64,000 nucleotides of DNA from Haloarcula salina (GCF_010119195.1 NZ_WRXL01000001.1:124001-188000), one strand, 5' to 3'; positions 49,835 to 58,507 are shown, numbered from the stretch's first letter. Numbers and translations: made by a program. The notes: generated from the letters alone by a model not told the origin.

Positions 49835-51528
49835 CCGACATCACCTCACTTCGACCCCTGTTCGCGATCCTCGTCTCGGCGCTTGCCATCCCCGTCATCC
49901 TCTCGCTCGAGCGGCGGCCGAACGTTCGGGAGGGCGTGACCATCGCCGTGGCGCTCGCGAAGTTCGCCATCGTCGCGAGCATGGTGCCCGGCGTGCTCTC
50001 GGGCACGCGCTACGTGTTCTCGCTCGGGAAATTCGGTCCCGGCATCGAACTGACCTTCCGGGTCGACCCGCTCGGCCTCCTCTTTGGCCTGCTCGCGAGC
50101 CTGCTGTGGATCGTCACGAGCTTCTACAGCATCGGCTACATGCGCGGGCTCGACGAACACGCCCAGACGCGCTACTTCGCCTCCTTCGCGGCGAGCCTCG
50201 CGTCGGCGGTCGGCGTCGCGTTCGCGTCGAACCTGCTCACGCTGTTCGTCTGCTACGAGCTGCTGACCGTCTCGACGTACCCGCTGGTCACCCACGACGA
50301 GACCGACGAGGCCCGCGCCGCCGGTCGGAAGTACCTCGCGTACACGTTCGGCGGCGGCGTCGCAGTGCTGGGCGGGACCGTCCTCGTCTTCGTCCTCACC
50401 GGGACGACGGCGTTCACCCCGGGCGGCATTGAAGCGCTCGCGACGGCCGACCCGACGCTCGCGCGGGCGGCGTTCGCGCTGCTCGCGGCCGGGTTCGGTG
50501 TCAAGGCTGCACTCATGCCGGCACACTCCTGGCTCCCGGACGCGATGGTCGCGCCGACGCCCGTGTCTGGCCTGCTCCACGCCGTCGCCGTCGTCAAGAG
50601 CGGCGTGTTCGGCATCGCTCGCGTGGTCCTCGACGTGTACGGAACCGGGACGATGGAGCAACTCGGCGTCGGCCTGCCGCTGGCCGCCGTCGCGGCCTTC
50701 ACCCTCTTGACCGCGAGCGTCATCGCGCTGAGACAGGACAACCTCAAGCGCCGGCTCGCGTACTCGACGATCAGCCAGCTCTCGTACATCGTGTTAGGAC
50801 TGGCGCTGCTGAAGGGCGACGCGCTCATCGGCGGCCTGCTCCACATCCCCGCCCACGCGTTCATGAAGCTCACGCTGTTCTTCTGTGCCGGCGCGATCCA
50901 CGTCGAGACGCACACCGACGACATCAGCGACATGGCGGGTATCGGGAAGCGGATGCCGCTGACGATGGCCGCGTTCGGCGTCGCCGCGGCCGGGATGGCC
51001 GGCATCCCGCTCGTGGCCGGGTTCGTCAGCAAGTGGTACCTCGTCATCGGCGCGCTGGACGGCGGCGGCCTCGTCTTCGCCGCCGCCCTGCTGGTCTCCG
51101 GGGTCCTGAACATCGCGTACTTCTGGCCGATCGTCTACCAGGCGTACTTCGAGTCGCCGGAGGGCCACGACGAGAAGCCCCTCCTCGAAGGCCCGCTCGG
51201 CGGGCGCGACGTCGTGCGGACCGACGGCGGCGACGCGGACGACGACACGGCCGAATCGTCTCCGGTCGAGTCGAGCGAGGACATTCCCGAGCCCCAGCAC
51301 GTCGACCACCTCGGCAAGCACCACGAGGACGACGAACACCACGGCGGCCCGCCGGCGGGCGGCTGGACGAAATCCGGGTGGCGCGGCGGCGAGAGCACGT
51401 GGTTCATGCTGGGGCCGATACTGACCGCGGCGACGCTGTCCCTGCTGCTGGGGACCGTCCCCAACTCCGTCGTCTTCCTCCGCATCGTGACGACGATCGT
51501 CGGTAACCTCCCGGGGGTGACGCTCTGA
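49831..51528 (+). CDS. Na+/H+ antiporter subunit D-like, second copy, His-rich loop
   Basis: A 565-residue antiporter-like subunit with about 14 helices. FVCYELLTVSTYPLVTHDE near 139-157 holds the conserved glutamate, GVKAALMPAHSWLPDAMVAPTPVSGLLHAVAVVKSG near 223-258 holds the TM7 and TM8 lysines and QDNLKRRLAYSTISQLSY follows. A cytoplasmic loop near 485-510 is rich in histidine and acids (HVDHLGKHHEDDEHH) and is unusual; it could bind a metal or be a pH sensor. It overlaps the first and third copies by four bases and one base. Confidence 0.9.
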   Translation: MTDITSLRPLFAILVSALAIPVILSLERRPNVREGVTIAVALAKFAIVASMVPGVLSGTRYVFSLGKFGPGIELTFRVDPLGLLFGLLASLLWIVTSFYSIGYMRGLDEHAQTRYFASFAASLASAVGVAFASNLLTLFVCYELLTVSTYPLVTHDETDEARAAGRKYLAYTFGGGVAVLGGTVLVFVLTGTTAFTPGGIEALATADPTLARAAFALLAAGFGVKAALMPAHSWLPDAMVAPTPVSGLLHAVAVVKSGVFGIARVVLDVYGTGTMEQLGVGLPLAAVAAFTLLTASVIALRQDNLKRRLAYSTISQLSYIVLGLALLKGDALIGGLLHIPAHAFMKLTLFFCAGAIHVETHTDDISDMAGIGKRMPLTMAAFGVAAAGMAGIPLVAGFVSKWYLVIGALDGGGLVFAAALLVSGVLNIAYFWPIVYQAYFESPEGHDEKPLLEGPLGGRDVVRTDGGDADDDTAESSPVESSEDIPEPQHVDHLGKHHEDDEHHGGPPAGGWTKSGWRGGESTWFMLGPILTAATLSLLLGTVPNSVVFLRIVTTIVGNLPGVTL

Positions 51529-53324
51529 TGAGCGAGTTCCTGACGCTCGTCCCGCCGGTGGCCGTCCTGCTCCCCGTGGCGGTCCTCGTCGCGCTGTTGC
51601 CGCGTCGGAGCGGGCACGCCCTCGGGGCGCTCGTTCCCGCGCTCGCGGTGGCCTGGGTCTGGTTCGTGCCGACCGGCGCGCACCTCCAGACGACGTTCCT
51701 CGGCTTCGACGCGGTGCTGTTCAACGTCGACGACTTCTCGCGGTTGATGGGGCTCATCTTCGGCCTCATCGCCGCCGTCGCGGTGCTGTACTCCTACGCC
51801 AGCGAGGCCGACACCACGCAGACCGGCTTCGCCCTCTCCTACGTCGCGACCAGCTTCGGGGCCGTCTTCGCCGGCGACTGGCTCTCGCTGCTGTTCTTCT
51901 GGGAGCTGATGGCCGTCACCAGCACGCTACTGGTGTGGCATTACGGCGGCAAGGCCGTCAGAGCGGGCTTTCGCTACGCGCTCCTCCACGGCCTCGGGGG
52001 CACGCTCCTGATGGCCGCGATCCTCCAGACGTACGTGGCGAAGGGGACGTTCCTGTTCGCGTCGGTCCCGAACGGCCCCGAGACGGCCGGTATCGCGGCG
52101 GGACTTCCCGCTGCGCTCGCGGCGGTCGGGATCGGGGTCAACGTCGGCTTCATCGGCCTGCACGCCTGGCTCCCCGACACCTACCCGCGCCCGCACGTCG
52201 CCGCCAGCGTGTTCCTCTGTGTGTTCACCACGAAGACCGGCGTTTACGGGATGTACCGCGCGTTCCCGGACGGGCACGTCGCGGTCGCGTACATGGGCGG
52301 CGGGATGGCCGTCTTCGGCGCGATGTTCGCGCTGTTCCAGAACGACATGCGCCGCCTGCTGTCCTACCACATCCAGTCGCAGGTCGGCTACATGGTGGCC
52401 GGCGTCGGCATCGGCGGTGCGCTCGCGCAGGCCGGCGCGTTCGCGCACGTCTTCAACCACATCCTCTACAAGGGACTGCTGTTCATGACCGCGGGCGTCG
52501 TGATCTACCGGACCGGCACGGAGAGCCTGAAGAAGCTCGGCGGCCTCTGGCGGGAGATGCCACTTACTGCGGGGGCGTTCTCCGTCGCGGCGCTCTCTAT
52601 CGCGGGCTTCCCCGGCTTCAACGGCTTCGTCAGCAAGGGCATCGTCATCTCGGCGAGCCACTACAGCTTCTCGAAGGGGCCGCTGCCCGTCGGGGAGTTC
52701 TACACGCTCGAATGGCTGCTACTGCTCGGCGGCGTGGGCACGTTCATGTCGTTCATCAAGTTCGGCTACTACGCCTTCTTCCACGGCGAGTACGAGGGGA
52801 GCGTGCCGGACGCCAACCGCCTCCAGAGCGTCGCCATGCTGACCGTCGCCGCGCTGTGTGTCGCCTACGGCATCTTCGATAGCGCGCTGTTCGCCATCCT
52901 GCCCTTCGACGTGACCAACGAGGCGGTCGTCGACCACGTCTACAAGACCTACACGGTCCCCCACATCGTCGAAGGCGTCGCACTCGCCGCGCTCGGACTC
53001 GTCGGGTTCGCGGCGACGAAAAAGCCCCTGTCGAAGCTCGGCCGCGTCCCCGACGTCGACCGACTGTACAACCCCGTCGTCTTCTACGGGACCCGCGCCC
53101 TCGTCGTCGGCGTAACGGAACTGTACGCGGCCGTCGACCGTGCTGTGGTCCGGGCAACGGCAGTAGTCGTGCGGACGGCCACGGAGCCAGACGAACTCCT
53201 GGCGCAACTCCGTGACACGTCGGCGGGCGACGACGGGCTGGCCCATCCGCTTCGGGCCGGTATCGGGTTCAGCGTCCTGATTCTCGCGGTGTTCGTGACG
53301 GTGGCGTTGTTATTGCTCTCGTAG
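51528..53324 (+). CDS. Antiporter-like subunit D, third copy, TM7 lysine missing
   Basis: A 598-residue antiporter-like subunit with about 15 helices. The TM5 glutamate is present (Glu126 in FFWELMA), as is the TM8 lysine (Lys236 in TTKTGVYG). The TM7 position that normally reads GVKxxxxPLHxWLPxA reads GIGVNVGFIGLHAWLPDTYPRPH here, with Asn205 in place of the lysine. NDMRRLLSYHIQSQVGYMVAG follows. The C-terminal part after 450 resembles the extra helices of subunit A or NuoL-like proteins. Its first base is the last base of the preceding stop. Last gene of the operon. Confidence 0.9.
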   Translation: MSEFLTLVPPVAVLLPVAVLVALLPRRSGHALGALVPALAVAWVWFVPTGAHLQTTFLGFDAVLFNVDDFSRLMGLIFGLIAAVAVLYSYASEADTTQTGFALSYVATSFGAVFAGDWLSLLFFWELMAVTSTLLVWHYGGKAVRAGFRYALLHGLGGTLLMAAILQTYVAKGTFLFASVPNGPETAGIAAGLPAALAAVGIGVNVGFIGLHAWLPDTYPRPHVAASVFLCVFTTKTGVYGMYRAFPDGHVAVAYMGGGMAVFGAMFALFQNDMRRLLSYHIQSQVGYMVAGVGIGGALAQAGAFAHVFNHILYKGLLFMTAGVVIYRTGTESLKKLGGLWREMPLTAGAFSVAALSIAGFPGFNGFVSKGIVISASHYSFSKGPLPVGEFYTLEWLLLLGGVGTFMSFIKFGYYAFFHGEYEGSVPDANRLQSVAMLTVAALCVAYGIFDSALFAILPFDVTNEAVVDHVYKTYTVPHIVEGVALAALGLVGFAATKKPLSKLGRVPDVDRLYNPVVFYGTRALVVGVTELYAAVDRAVVRATAVVVRTATEPDELLAQLRDTSAGDDGLAHPLRAGIGFSVLILAVFVTVALLLLS

Positions 53325-53352
53325 CCAGCCCGTATATCTGAGCTGATAACAG

Positions 53353-53357
53353 TTTTT
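53353..53357 (+). terminator. T-tract terminator after mnh operon
   Basis: TTTTT 29 bases after the last stop codon of the antiporter operon, at the end of a GC-poor stretch. Confidence 0.35.
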
Positions 53358-53416
53358 GCGATCTGTGTATCAGGCCGCACTTGTACACGTTTGATCGACT
53401 TGAATATTCCCAGAGA

Positions 53417-53452
53417 TTACAGGCTCTGATAATACAGGTGCAAGCTTAAATA
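53417..53452 (+). promoter_or_regulatory. Promoter region of the first pilin gene
   Basis: TTAAATA at 53446-53452 is a TATA-like box about 93 bases before ATG 53542, so the transcript has a leader of around 65 bases. TTACAGGCTCT at 53417-53427 recurs upstream of the second pilin (54768-54778). Confidence 0.35.
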
Positions 53453-53541
53453 GCTCCATATCCACTCCCGAAGTAAGCACAACGTACCGGGACATCTCCA
53501 CGGCGGTGGCCGTCCCGTCCGCGTGTGCCGGATAGACAACC

Positions 53542-54003
53542 ATGGAATTCAAACGGTTCTTCAACGACGACGACGCTGTATCGCCCGTCATCGGGGTCAT
53601 CCTGATGGTCGCGATCACGGTCATCCTCGCGGCCGTCATCGCGACGTTCGTGCTCGGTCTGGGAGACCAGGTCAGCAACACGGCCCCGCAGGCAAGTTTC
53701 AGTACGGAATACGATTCCGGCGCGAACGATGTTGATGTCACCCACGACGGCGGTGATTCAATTAAGGCGAGCAATCTCTATTTCCGGGGAACTGGCTTCG
53801 GAAGTGATAGCAGCGACGATATCGATGGCAACAACCAGAACTGGCCTGACTCCGCTACTAGTGGGTCCAACAGCAAAGTCGTGGCCGGTGACCGCGTCGT
53901 GGTCTCCGTAACGGGCGGCAGCTACGACTTCAACGTCGTCTACGAGTCGGCGACCGGCGACAACTCCGCGACCCTCGCAACGGCGACCGGGCCGAACGCG
54001 TAA
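53542..54003 (+). CDS. Haloarchaeal type IV pilin, first copy
   Basis: A 153-residue pilin. The class III signal peptide [18 protein letters not shown] is followed by the hydrophobic stalk [24 protein letters not shown], the hallmark of haloarchaeal pilins (pilin N-terminal domain), with processing by the prepilin peptidase before or near Val13. The C-terminal 110 residues are a beta-rich adhesive domain. The middle is AT-richer and less conserved than the ends, and the protein ends GPNA. Surface filament for adhesion. A paralogue lies 0.95 kb downstream with a winged-helix membrane protein between. Confidence 0.85.
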   Translation: MEFKRFFNDDDAVSPVIGVILMVAITVILAAVIATFVLGLGDQVSNTAPQASFSTEYDSGANDVDVTHDGGDSIKASNLYFRGTGFGSDSSDDIDGNNQNWPDSATSGSNSKVVAGDRVVVSVTGGSYDFNVVYESATGDNSATLATATGPNA

Positions 54004-54114
54004 TCTCGGCTCTTTGCCTTTCATTACGCCGCCGATATCAGTGATATTATAACCGATGGACCACCTGACATTCGCTATAATGCACGGACAGGGTGGTGGA
54101 TCGGAGGCGATCGC

Positions 54115-54690
54115 ATGAGCAAGCAAGTACATGGAGACGGCTCTGACGACGAGCAACACATCTCCAAAGGGGAGATCTTCGACGTGCTCCAGAACGAGCG
54201 GCGTCGACACACCCTCCAATATCTCCGGGAGAACGGCGGGCCGGTGTCGCTCGGTGATCTCGCGTCGCACGTCGCGGCCCAGGAGTACGATTGCCCCGAC
54301 GCCGACGTGACGAGCGCACAGCGAAAGCGCGTCTACACCACGTTACAGCAGTCACACCTCCCTCGGATGGACGAAGCCGGCATCGTCGAGTACGACGACG
54401 AGACCGGAACGATCGAACGGACCGAGCAGACGGAAGAGCTCACCGTCTATCTCGAAATCGTTCCCGGGAGCGAGTTTCCTTGGCGGGAGTACTACCTCTC
54501 GCTGGGAGCGGTGAGTCTGGCAATCGTCACCATCCTCTGGGTCGGCGTCTATCCGTTCACGCTCATTTCGCCGCTGGTCTGGTGGGCGGTGCTCTCCATC
54601 GTCCTCTGTATCTCGGCCGGATACCACACGTATATCGGTCGGGAGATGACCCTCACCGAGTTTACCGAGCAATCCGACTGCGACGACTGA
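54115..54690 (+). CDS. DUF7344 winged-helix protein with two membrane helices
   Basis: A 191-residue protein. Residues 15-115 are the DUF7344 winged helix: KGEIFDVLQNERRRHTLQYLREN, SLGDLASHVAAQE, then RKRVYTTLQQSHLPRMDEAGIVEYDDETG. The last 65 residues carry two hydrophobic helices (LGAVSLAIVTILWVGVYPF and PLVWWAVLSIVLCISAGY), so the DNA-binding domain is attached to the membrane. It is preceded by a strong ribosome site (GGAGG, 54103-54107) and lies between two pilin genes, so it is a good candidate for a membrane-tethered regulator of pilin genes; that is inference. Confidence 0.82.
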   Translation: MSKQVHGDGSDDEQHISKGEIFDVLQNERRRHTLQYLRENGGPVSLGDLASHVAAQEYDCPDADVTSAQRKRVYTTLQQSHLPRMDEAGIVEYDDETGTIERTEQTEELTVYLEIVPGSEFPWREYYLSLGAVSLAIVTILWVGVYPFTLISPLVWWAVLSIVLCISAGYHTYIGREMTLTEFTEQSDCDD

Positions 54691-54710
54691 ATCGGGCCTC
54701 GAAGGAGCGC

Positions 54711-54715
54711 TTTTT
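54711..54715 (+). terminator. T-tract terminator after the DUF7344 gene
   Basis: TTTTT begins 21 bases after the stop of the DUF7344 gene. Confidence 0.35.
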
Positions 54716-54786
54716 GACTCAGCCTCGACCGCCCATTATATATCCAGTACGCTCGGGAAAAATGGATTTACAGGCTCTCTTGAAGG

Positions 54787-54815
54787 GTTTCAGGCCGCCA
54801 TTGAACGCCTGAAAC
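54787..54815. promoter_or_regulatory. 9-base inverted repeat upstream of the second pilin promoter
   Basis: GTTTCAGGC at 54787-54795 and GCCTGAAAC at 54807-54815 are exact inverted copies separated by 11 bases, immediately upstream of the TATA-like GTGTTTAAG (54823-54831). Position and symmetry suggest an operator for a dimeric regulator. Confidence 0.45.
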
Positions 54816-54822
54816 GTACTAC

Positions 54823-54831
54823 GTGTTTAAG
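54823..54831 (+). promoter_or_regulatory. TATA-like box of the second pilin gene
   Basis: GTGTTTAAG lies about 126 bases before ATG 54953, implying a leader of about 100 bases. Confidence 0.35.
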
Positions 54832-54952
54832 TGGATCCCTCCCATGTGCCTGAATCAGCGCACCGCCGTGAGTCAGTAAGCATCCCTTTCGATGCGTAGG
54901 ATGTTGTTACTCGGGTCGTACTCGCGGTGTGCGACGAAAGGCAACCGAAACA

Positions 54953-55408
54953 ATGGATATCAAACGTCTCATTCAAGACGACGACGCAGTCTCGCCGGTC
55001 ATCGGGGTCATCCTGATGGTCGCAATCACGGTCATCCTGGCGGCCGTTATCGCCTCCTTCGTCCTCGGGCTCGGGGACCAGGCACAGCAGGCGACCCCGC
55101 AGGCCAGCTTCTCGTGGGAATACGAGGGCGGTGGCACGGATACGGTCACCATTACGCACGACGGTGGGGACTCCATCGAAGCACAGGAACTCTACGTCCG
55201 CGGTGACTTCGATAGTGGTGGAGACTCTGCAGACACTTGGGGAGGAGGGACTTTTGATGGGACCTCAATCTCAGGTGCTTCAGAAGTCACTGCAGGTAAC
55301 TCGATAGATGTTGACGCAGGACCTGCGTACGAACTCCGCGTCGTCTACGAGCCCGTCGAGGGCGACACCTCCGCGACGCTCTCCGAAGACTCTGGACCGA
55401 ACGCGTAA
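54953..55408 (+). CDS. Haloarchaeal type IV pilin, second copy
   Basis: A 151-residue pilin beginning [18 protein letters not shown] with a stalk [25 protein letters not shown], nearly the same as in the first copy. The DNA is also close to identical over this part, with 26 identical bases in a row within it. The mid domain (about residues 80-125, DFDSGGDSADTWGGGTFDG) is Gly/Ser-rich and unrelated to the first copy, while the end (VYEPVEGDTSATLSEDSGPNA) again matches. The start ATG 54953 follows a long leader. Surface adhesion filament; a T-tract at 55428-55432 follows the gene. Confidence 0.85.
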   Translation: MDIKRLIQDDDAVSPVIGVILMVAITVILAAVIASFVLGLGDQAQQATPQASFSWEYEGGGTDTVTITHDGGDSIEAQELYVRGDFDSGGDSADTWGGGTFDGTSISGASEVTAGNSIDVDAGPAYELRVVYEPVEGDTSATLSEDSGPNA

Positions 55409-55427
55409 TCCGACCGCCGCTTCTTCA

Positions 55428-55432
55428 TTTTT
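55428..55432 (+). terminator. T-tract terminator after the second pilin
   Basis: TTTTT lies 20 bases after the stop codon of the second pilin gene. Confidence 0.35.
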
Positions 55433-55464
55433 CGGCCGGTGAGCGACAGCACTGCGCCACGATG

Positions 55465-55473
55465 CTTTTATTT
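55465..55473 (+). promoter_or_regulatory. TATA-like promoter of 55498 gene
   Basis: CTTTTATTT is centred about 29 bases before ATG 55498. Confidence 0.45.
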
Positions 55474-55497
55474 CCGCGCATCCAGTGAGCGAATACG

Positions 55498-55986
55498 ATG
55501 GATGTGACCCGGGGCGTCGTCGCCGTCGTGACGCTGATCATCGTCGGCGTCACGCTGCTCTCCGGGCCGCTCGTTCCCGGTGTGACGCTCGCGTCCGAAC
55601 CCGAACCGCTGACGCTGGAGACGGGGACCGTCACGGTCGGCGACGCGCGGTTACCCGCCAACGCGACGCTGGAGAAGGGGGCCTACGGCGCGGCGAGCTA
55701 CTACCTCGACGTGCCGCCGGCGACGGTCCAACTCTCGTCGCTCGACGGCAATCCGACGCTGGTCTACCGGTTCGCGATCGACGAACTGGGCTACACGCGG
55801 ACGACGAACCACTTTCTGAACGACGACACTGCCGAGACGTACGAACTGACGCTGGCGTCGGACACGTTCGAAGCGGACGAGATCGATCGAGAGCGATACG
55901 ACGGCACCGTGAGCGTGAGCAAGCGCGACGGCGAGGGCCACGCCGAGGTCGCGTCGCGGAACGTCACGGTCAGGGTGATCGAATGA
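55498..55986 (+). CDS. Secreted beta-rich haloarchaeal protein, unknown function
   Basis: A 162-residue protein with an N-terminal signal-like helix (GVVAVVTLIIVGVTLLSGPLV) and an extracellular beta-rich remainder: TLETGTVTVGDARLPANATLE, SYYLDVPPATVQLSSLDGNPTLVYRF and YDGTVSVSKRDG. No lipobox cysteine is visible. I do not recognise the family. It overlaps the polytopic membrane protein gene by four bases (ATGA at 55983), so the two are made together; the external domain probably sits beside that protein. It has its own leaderless-type promoter. Confidence 0.7.
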   Translation: MDVTRGVVAVVTLIIVGVTLLSGPLVPGVTLASEPEPLTLETGTVTVGDARLPANATLEKGAYGAASYYLDVPPATVQLSSLDGNPTLVYRFAIDELGYTRTTNHFLNDDTAETYELTLASDTFEADEIDRERYDGTVSVSKRDGEGHAEVASRNVTVRVIE

Positions 55987-57893
55987 GCGCCGAATCGCTC
56001 GCCGTCGAACTCCGGGACCGGTCGACGGTACTCGCGGGCGCCCGCCGAACCGCGGTCTCGGTCCTGTTCGGCGACCGCCTCGGCCTGACGGTGTTCCTCG
56101 CGGCTGTCTGTCTGTTCGGGCTGGTGTGGCGGACGACGTTTCTCATCAACGACTCCGTCACGCTGGCGAACGGGTTATACAGCCTCTCGAACGGACAGGT
56201 CGCGCTGCTGGAGCCGGCCTACGGCGGGACGCTCAACACCCCCGGCGTGAACAGCTACGGCGGCCGGGAGTTCGCGCGGAACTACGGCGTGATCGCGCTC
56301 TCGCTCCCGTACCTGCTCGGGCTACAGGCGCTCGCTGCGGTGGTCGAACTCCGAATCGCACTGGTCGGGATCTGGTCGCTCGCGCTGTTGGCGCTCGTCG
56401 TCCAGAGCGGGCGACTCACCGACAGCGACGGCGTAACCGTCGGCGGCAGCCTCGCGGTCCTCGGCCTGTTCGGCCTCAACGTGGCGCTGGCGCGGCCGCT
56501 CGACCCCAGCGCCGTCCACCTCTACGCCCTACAGCTGTTCCACCTCACCGTGGCCGCCTTCGTCCCCGTCTTCTGCTATCGGCTGCTCGCGCTCGCGGAG
56601 ACCCGGCGGCTGGGATTACTGGCCGCGGTCGCGGTAACGGCGGGGACGCCACTGGCGTTTTGGGCCTCCGTCCCCAAGCGGCACGTCGTCACCGCCACAG
56701 TGGTGATGGGCGTCGCGTACTGCCTCTACCGCAGTCGCCGCGAGGCCGACGGACCGCTCGTCTCGCGCCCCCGGACCTTCCGGGCGCTTGCCTACGCGCT
56801 GGTCGGCCTGTACGCGTGGGTTCACGCACCCGAGGCGTTGCTCCTCTGCGTGACGCTGGCGCTCGTCGACGTACCGACCGCCCCGGAGAACAGCCCGCGG
56901 ACGCTGGCGCTCGTCGGTGCCGCGTTCCTGCTGTCGCTCGTTCCGTTCGTCCTGACGAACGTCGCGATTACCGGCTCGCCCGTCGAGCCGCCGCGGTTGC
57001 TCTCCGGCGGGTACTCGGCCGGGGGCGACGCCGCTGCCGGCGGCGGAAGCAACGGCGGCTCCGGCGGCGGGTCAGCGAGCGGCTCGGTGGGGATACTCGC
57101 ACCGCTCCAACCGGTCCTCGGCGTCGTCGAGAGCGGGGCTCGCCCGCTCCTGATACTCGTCGACCAGCTCCTCGTCGGATTCAGGGCGTTCCGGGCGGAG
57201 CCCGCCGACGTGTACCACACCTTCGTCCGCTCCGGGAGCGCGCAGTCGACGCTCAGCGACACCGACGCGGAGTCGGTGAACCTCTCACTGCTTGAGTCGG
57301 TCCCCCTGCTGGCGGCGTTCGCCAGCGCCGTCCCGGCACTCGTCCGCCGTCGTTCGTCGCTGTCGATACCGGATCGCCGACTCGGTCCGGGTCGCGTCGC
57401 GGATCTGTTCGCCGCGACGACCGTTCTCGGGATCGTCCTGCTGTACACGAGCCGGCTGCCGACCCACGCGCAAGTGACCGCAAGATACCTGTTCCCGCTG
57501 TGTCCGCTCGGGGTGTACCTCATCGTGCGACTGCCGCCGATACGAGACGCACTCCAGAAACACTGGCGGACGTACTGCTGGACAGTCGCCGGGACGATAC
57601 TCGTCGGCGGCCAGCTCGCGCTCGTCGCCGTCGCGCTGACGGTGAGCGGCATCGGCGAGGCGTTCCAGTTCCACGCCCTCGTCGGGCTGGGAACGGCGCT
57701 GCCGCTGGGACTCTGGTCGCTGAGGGGCCGGAACGAGGGAACAGCGGGGCGGCTCGGCGCGGCACTGCTCGGCCTCACGACCGGCGTCACGCTCGTCTTC
57801 GTCCTGCTGACGACGGTAGAGTACTACGCGCTCGGCGATTCGCACGCGCTCCCGATGATGCGAGCGCTCGGCGAACTGCTGACGCTGTACTGA
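55983..57893 (+). CDS. Polytopic membrane protein, GT-C-like
   Basis: A 636-residue protein with about 13-14 membrane helices. LTVFLAAVCLFGLVWRTTFLIND opens it, followed by an external loop SLSNGQVALLEPAYGG. An external Gly/Ser-rich low-complexity stretch (about 348-368) interrupts the sequence before the second half. General layout, with a large first external loop and many helices, resembles GT-C glycosyltransferases, but the catalytic Asp motif is not clear, so I keep the name broad. Its gene follows the secreted protein gene with a four-base overlap. Its position near hpt carries no functional hint. Confidence 0.7.
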   Translation: MSAESLAVELRDRSTVLAGARRTAVSVLFGDRLGLTVFLAAVCLFGLVWRTTFLINDSVTLANGLYSLSNGQVALLEPAYGGTLNTPGVNSYGGREFARNYGVIALSLPYLLGLQALAAVVELRIALVGIWSLALLALVVQSGRLTDSDGVTVGGSLAVLGLFGLNVALARPLDPSAVHLYALQLFHLTVAAFVPVFCYRLLALAETRRLGLLAAVAVTAGTPLAFWASVPKRHVVTATVVMGVAYCLYRSRREADGPLVSRPRTFRALAYALVGLYAWVHAPEALLLCVTLALVDVPTAPENSPRTLALVGAAFLLSLVPFVLTNVAITGSPVEPPRLLSGGYSAGGDAAAGGGSNGGSGGGSASGSVGILAPLQPVLGVVESGARPLLILVDQLLVGFRAFRAEPADVYHTFVRSGSAQSTLSDTDAESVNLSLLESVPLLAAFASAVPALVRRRSSLSIPDRRLGPGRVADLFAATTVLGIVLLYTSRLPTHAQVTARYLFPLCPLGVYLIVRLPPIRDALQKHWRTYCWTVAGTILVGGQLALVAVALTVSGIGEAFQFHALVGLGTALPLGLWSLRGRNEGTAGRLGAALLGLTTGVTLVFVLLTTVEYYALGDSHALPMMRALGELLTLY

Positions 57894-57908
57894 GTCGGTG
57901 ACGGAGAA

Positions 57909-57916
57909 TTTTAGTA
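57909..57916 (+). promoter_or_regulatory. TATA-like promoter of hpt
   Basis: TTTTAGTA is centred about 26 bases before ATG 57938. Confidence 0.5.
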
Positions 57917-57937
57917 TGGCCTCGCAGTACCGACGGC

Positions 57938-58507
57938 ATGGACCGACTCAAGGAGTCCCTCCTCGAGGCCCCGATCATCGAGAAAGAAGGGTACCACTAT
58001 TTCGTCCACCCCATCAGCGACGGGGTCCCGATGCTTCGACCGGAGCTCCTGCGCGAGATCGTCATCAAGATCATCCGCAAGGCGGAACTGGAAGACGTCG
58101 ACAAGATCGTCACACCGGCGGCGATGGGCATACACATCTCGACGGCGGTGTCGCTGATGACCGACATCCCGCTCGTCGTCGTCCGCAAGCGCCAGTACGG
58201 CCTGGACGGCGAAGTGTCGCTCTCGCAGGTGACGGGCTACTCCGAGAGCGAGATGTACGTCAACGACGTCTACGAGGGCGACAGCGTGCTCGTTCTCGAC
58301 GACGTGCTCTCGACGGGCGGCACGCTGGCCGGCCTCACCGGCGCGCTCGAAGACATCGGCGCGGACATCCGCGACATCGTCTGCGTCATCAAGAAGGCCG
58401 ACGGGACGAACAAGCTCGACGAGGCAGGCTACGACGCCAAGACGCTCATCAACGTCGAAGTCGTCGACGGCGAGGTCGTCATCGTCGACGAACACGGGGA
58501 CGATTAA
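57938..58507 (+). CDS. hpt: Hypoxanthine/guanine phosphoribosyltransferase, archaeal type
   Basis: A 189-residue enzyme, the usual length for archaeal Hpt. [31 protein letters not shown] is the family start, [16 protein letters not shown] near 58-73 is conserved, and the PRPP-binding loop is DDVLSTGGT at 121-129 preceded by the hydrophobic VLVL strand. It salvages hypoxanthine and guanine (perhaps adenine) to nucleotides. An APRT assignment is excluded by the archaeal HPT start. It is transcribed alone from a leaderless-type promoter. Confidence 0.93.
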   Translation: MDRLKESLLEAPIIEKEGYHYFVHPISDGVPMLRPELLREIVIKIIRKAELEDVDKIVTPAAMGIHISTAVSLMTDIPLVVVRKRQYGLDGEVSLSQVTGYSESEMYVNDVYEGDSVLVLDDVLSTGGTLAGLTGALEDIGADIRDIVCVIKKADGTNKLDEAGYDAKTLINVEVVDGEVVIVDEHGDD

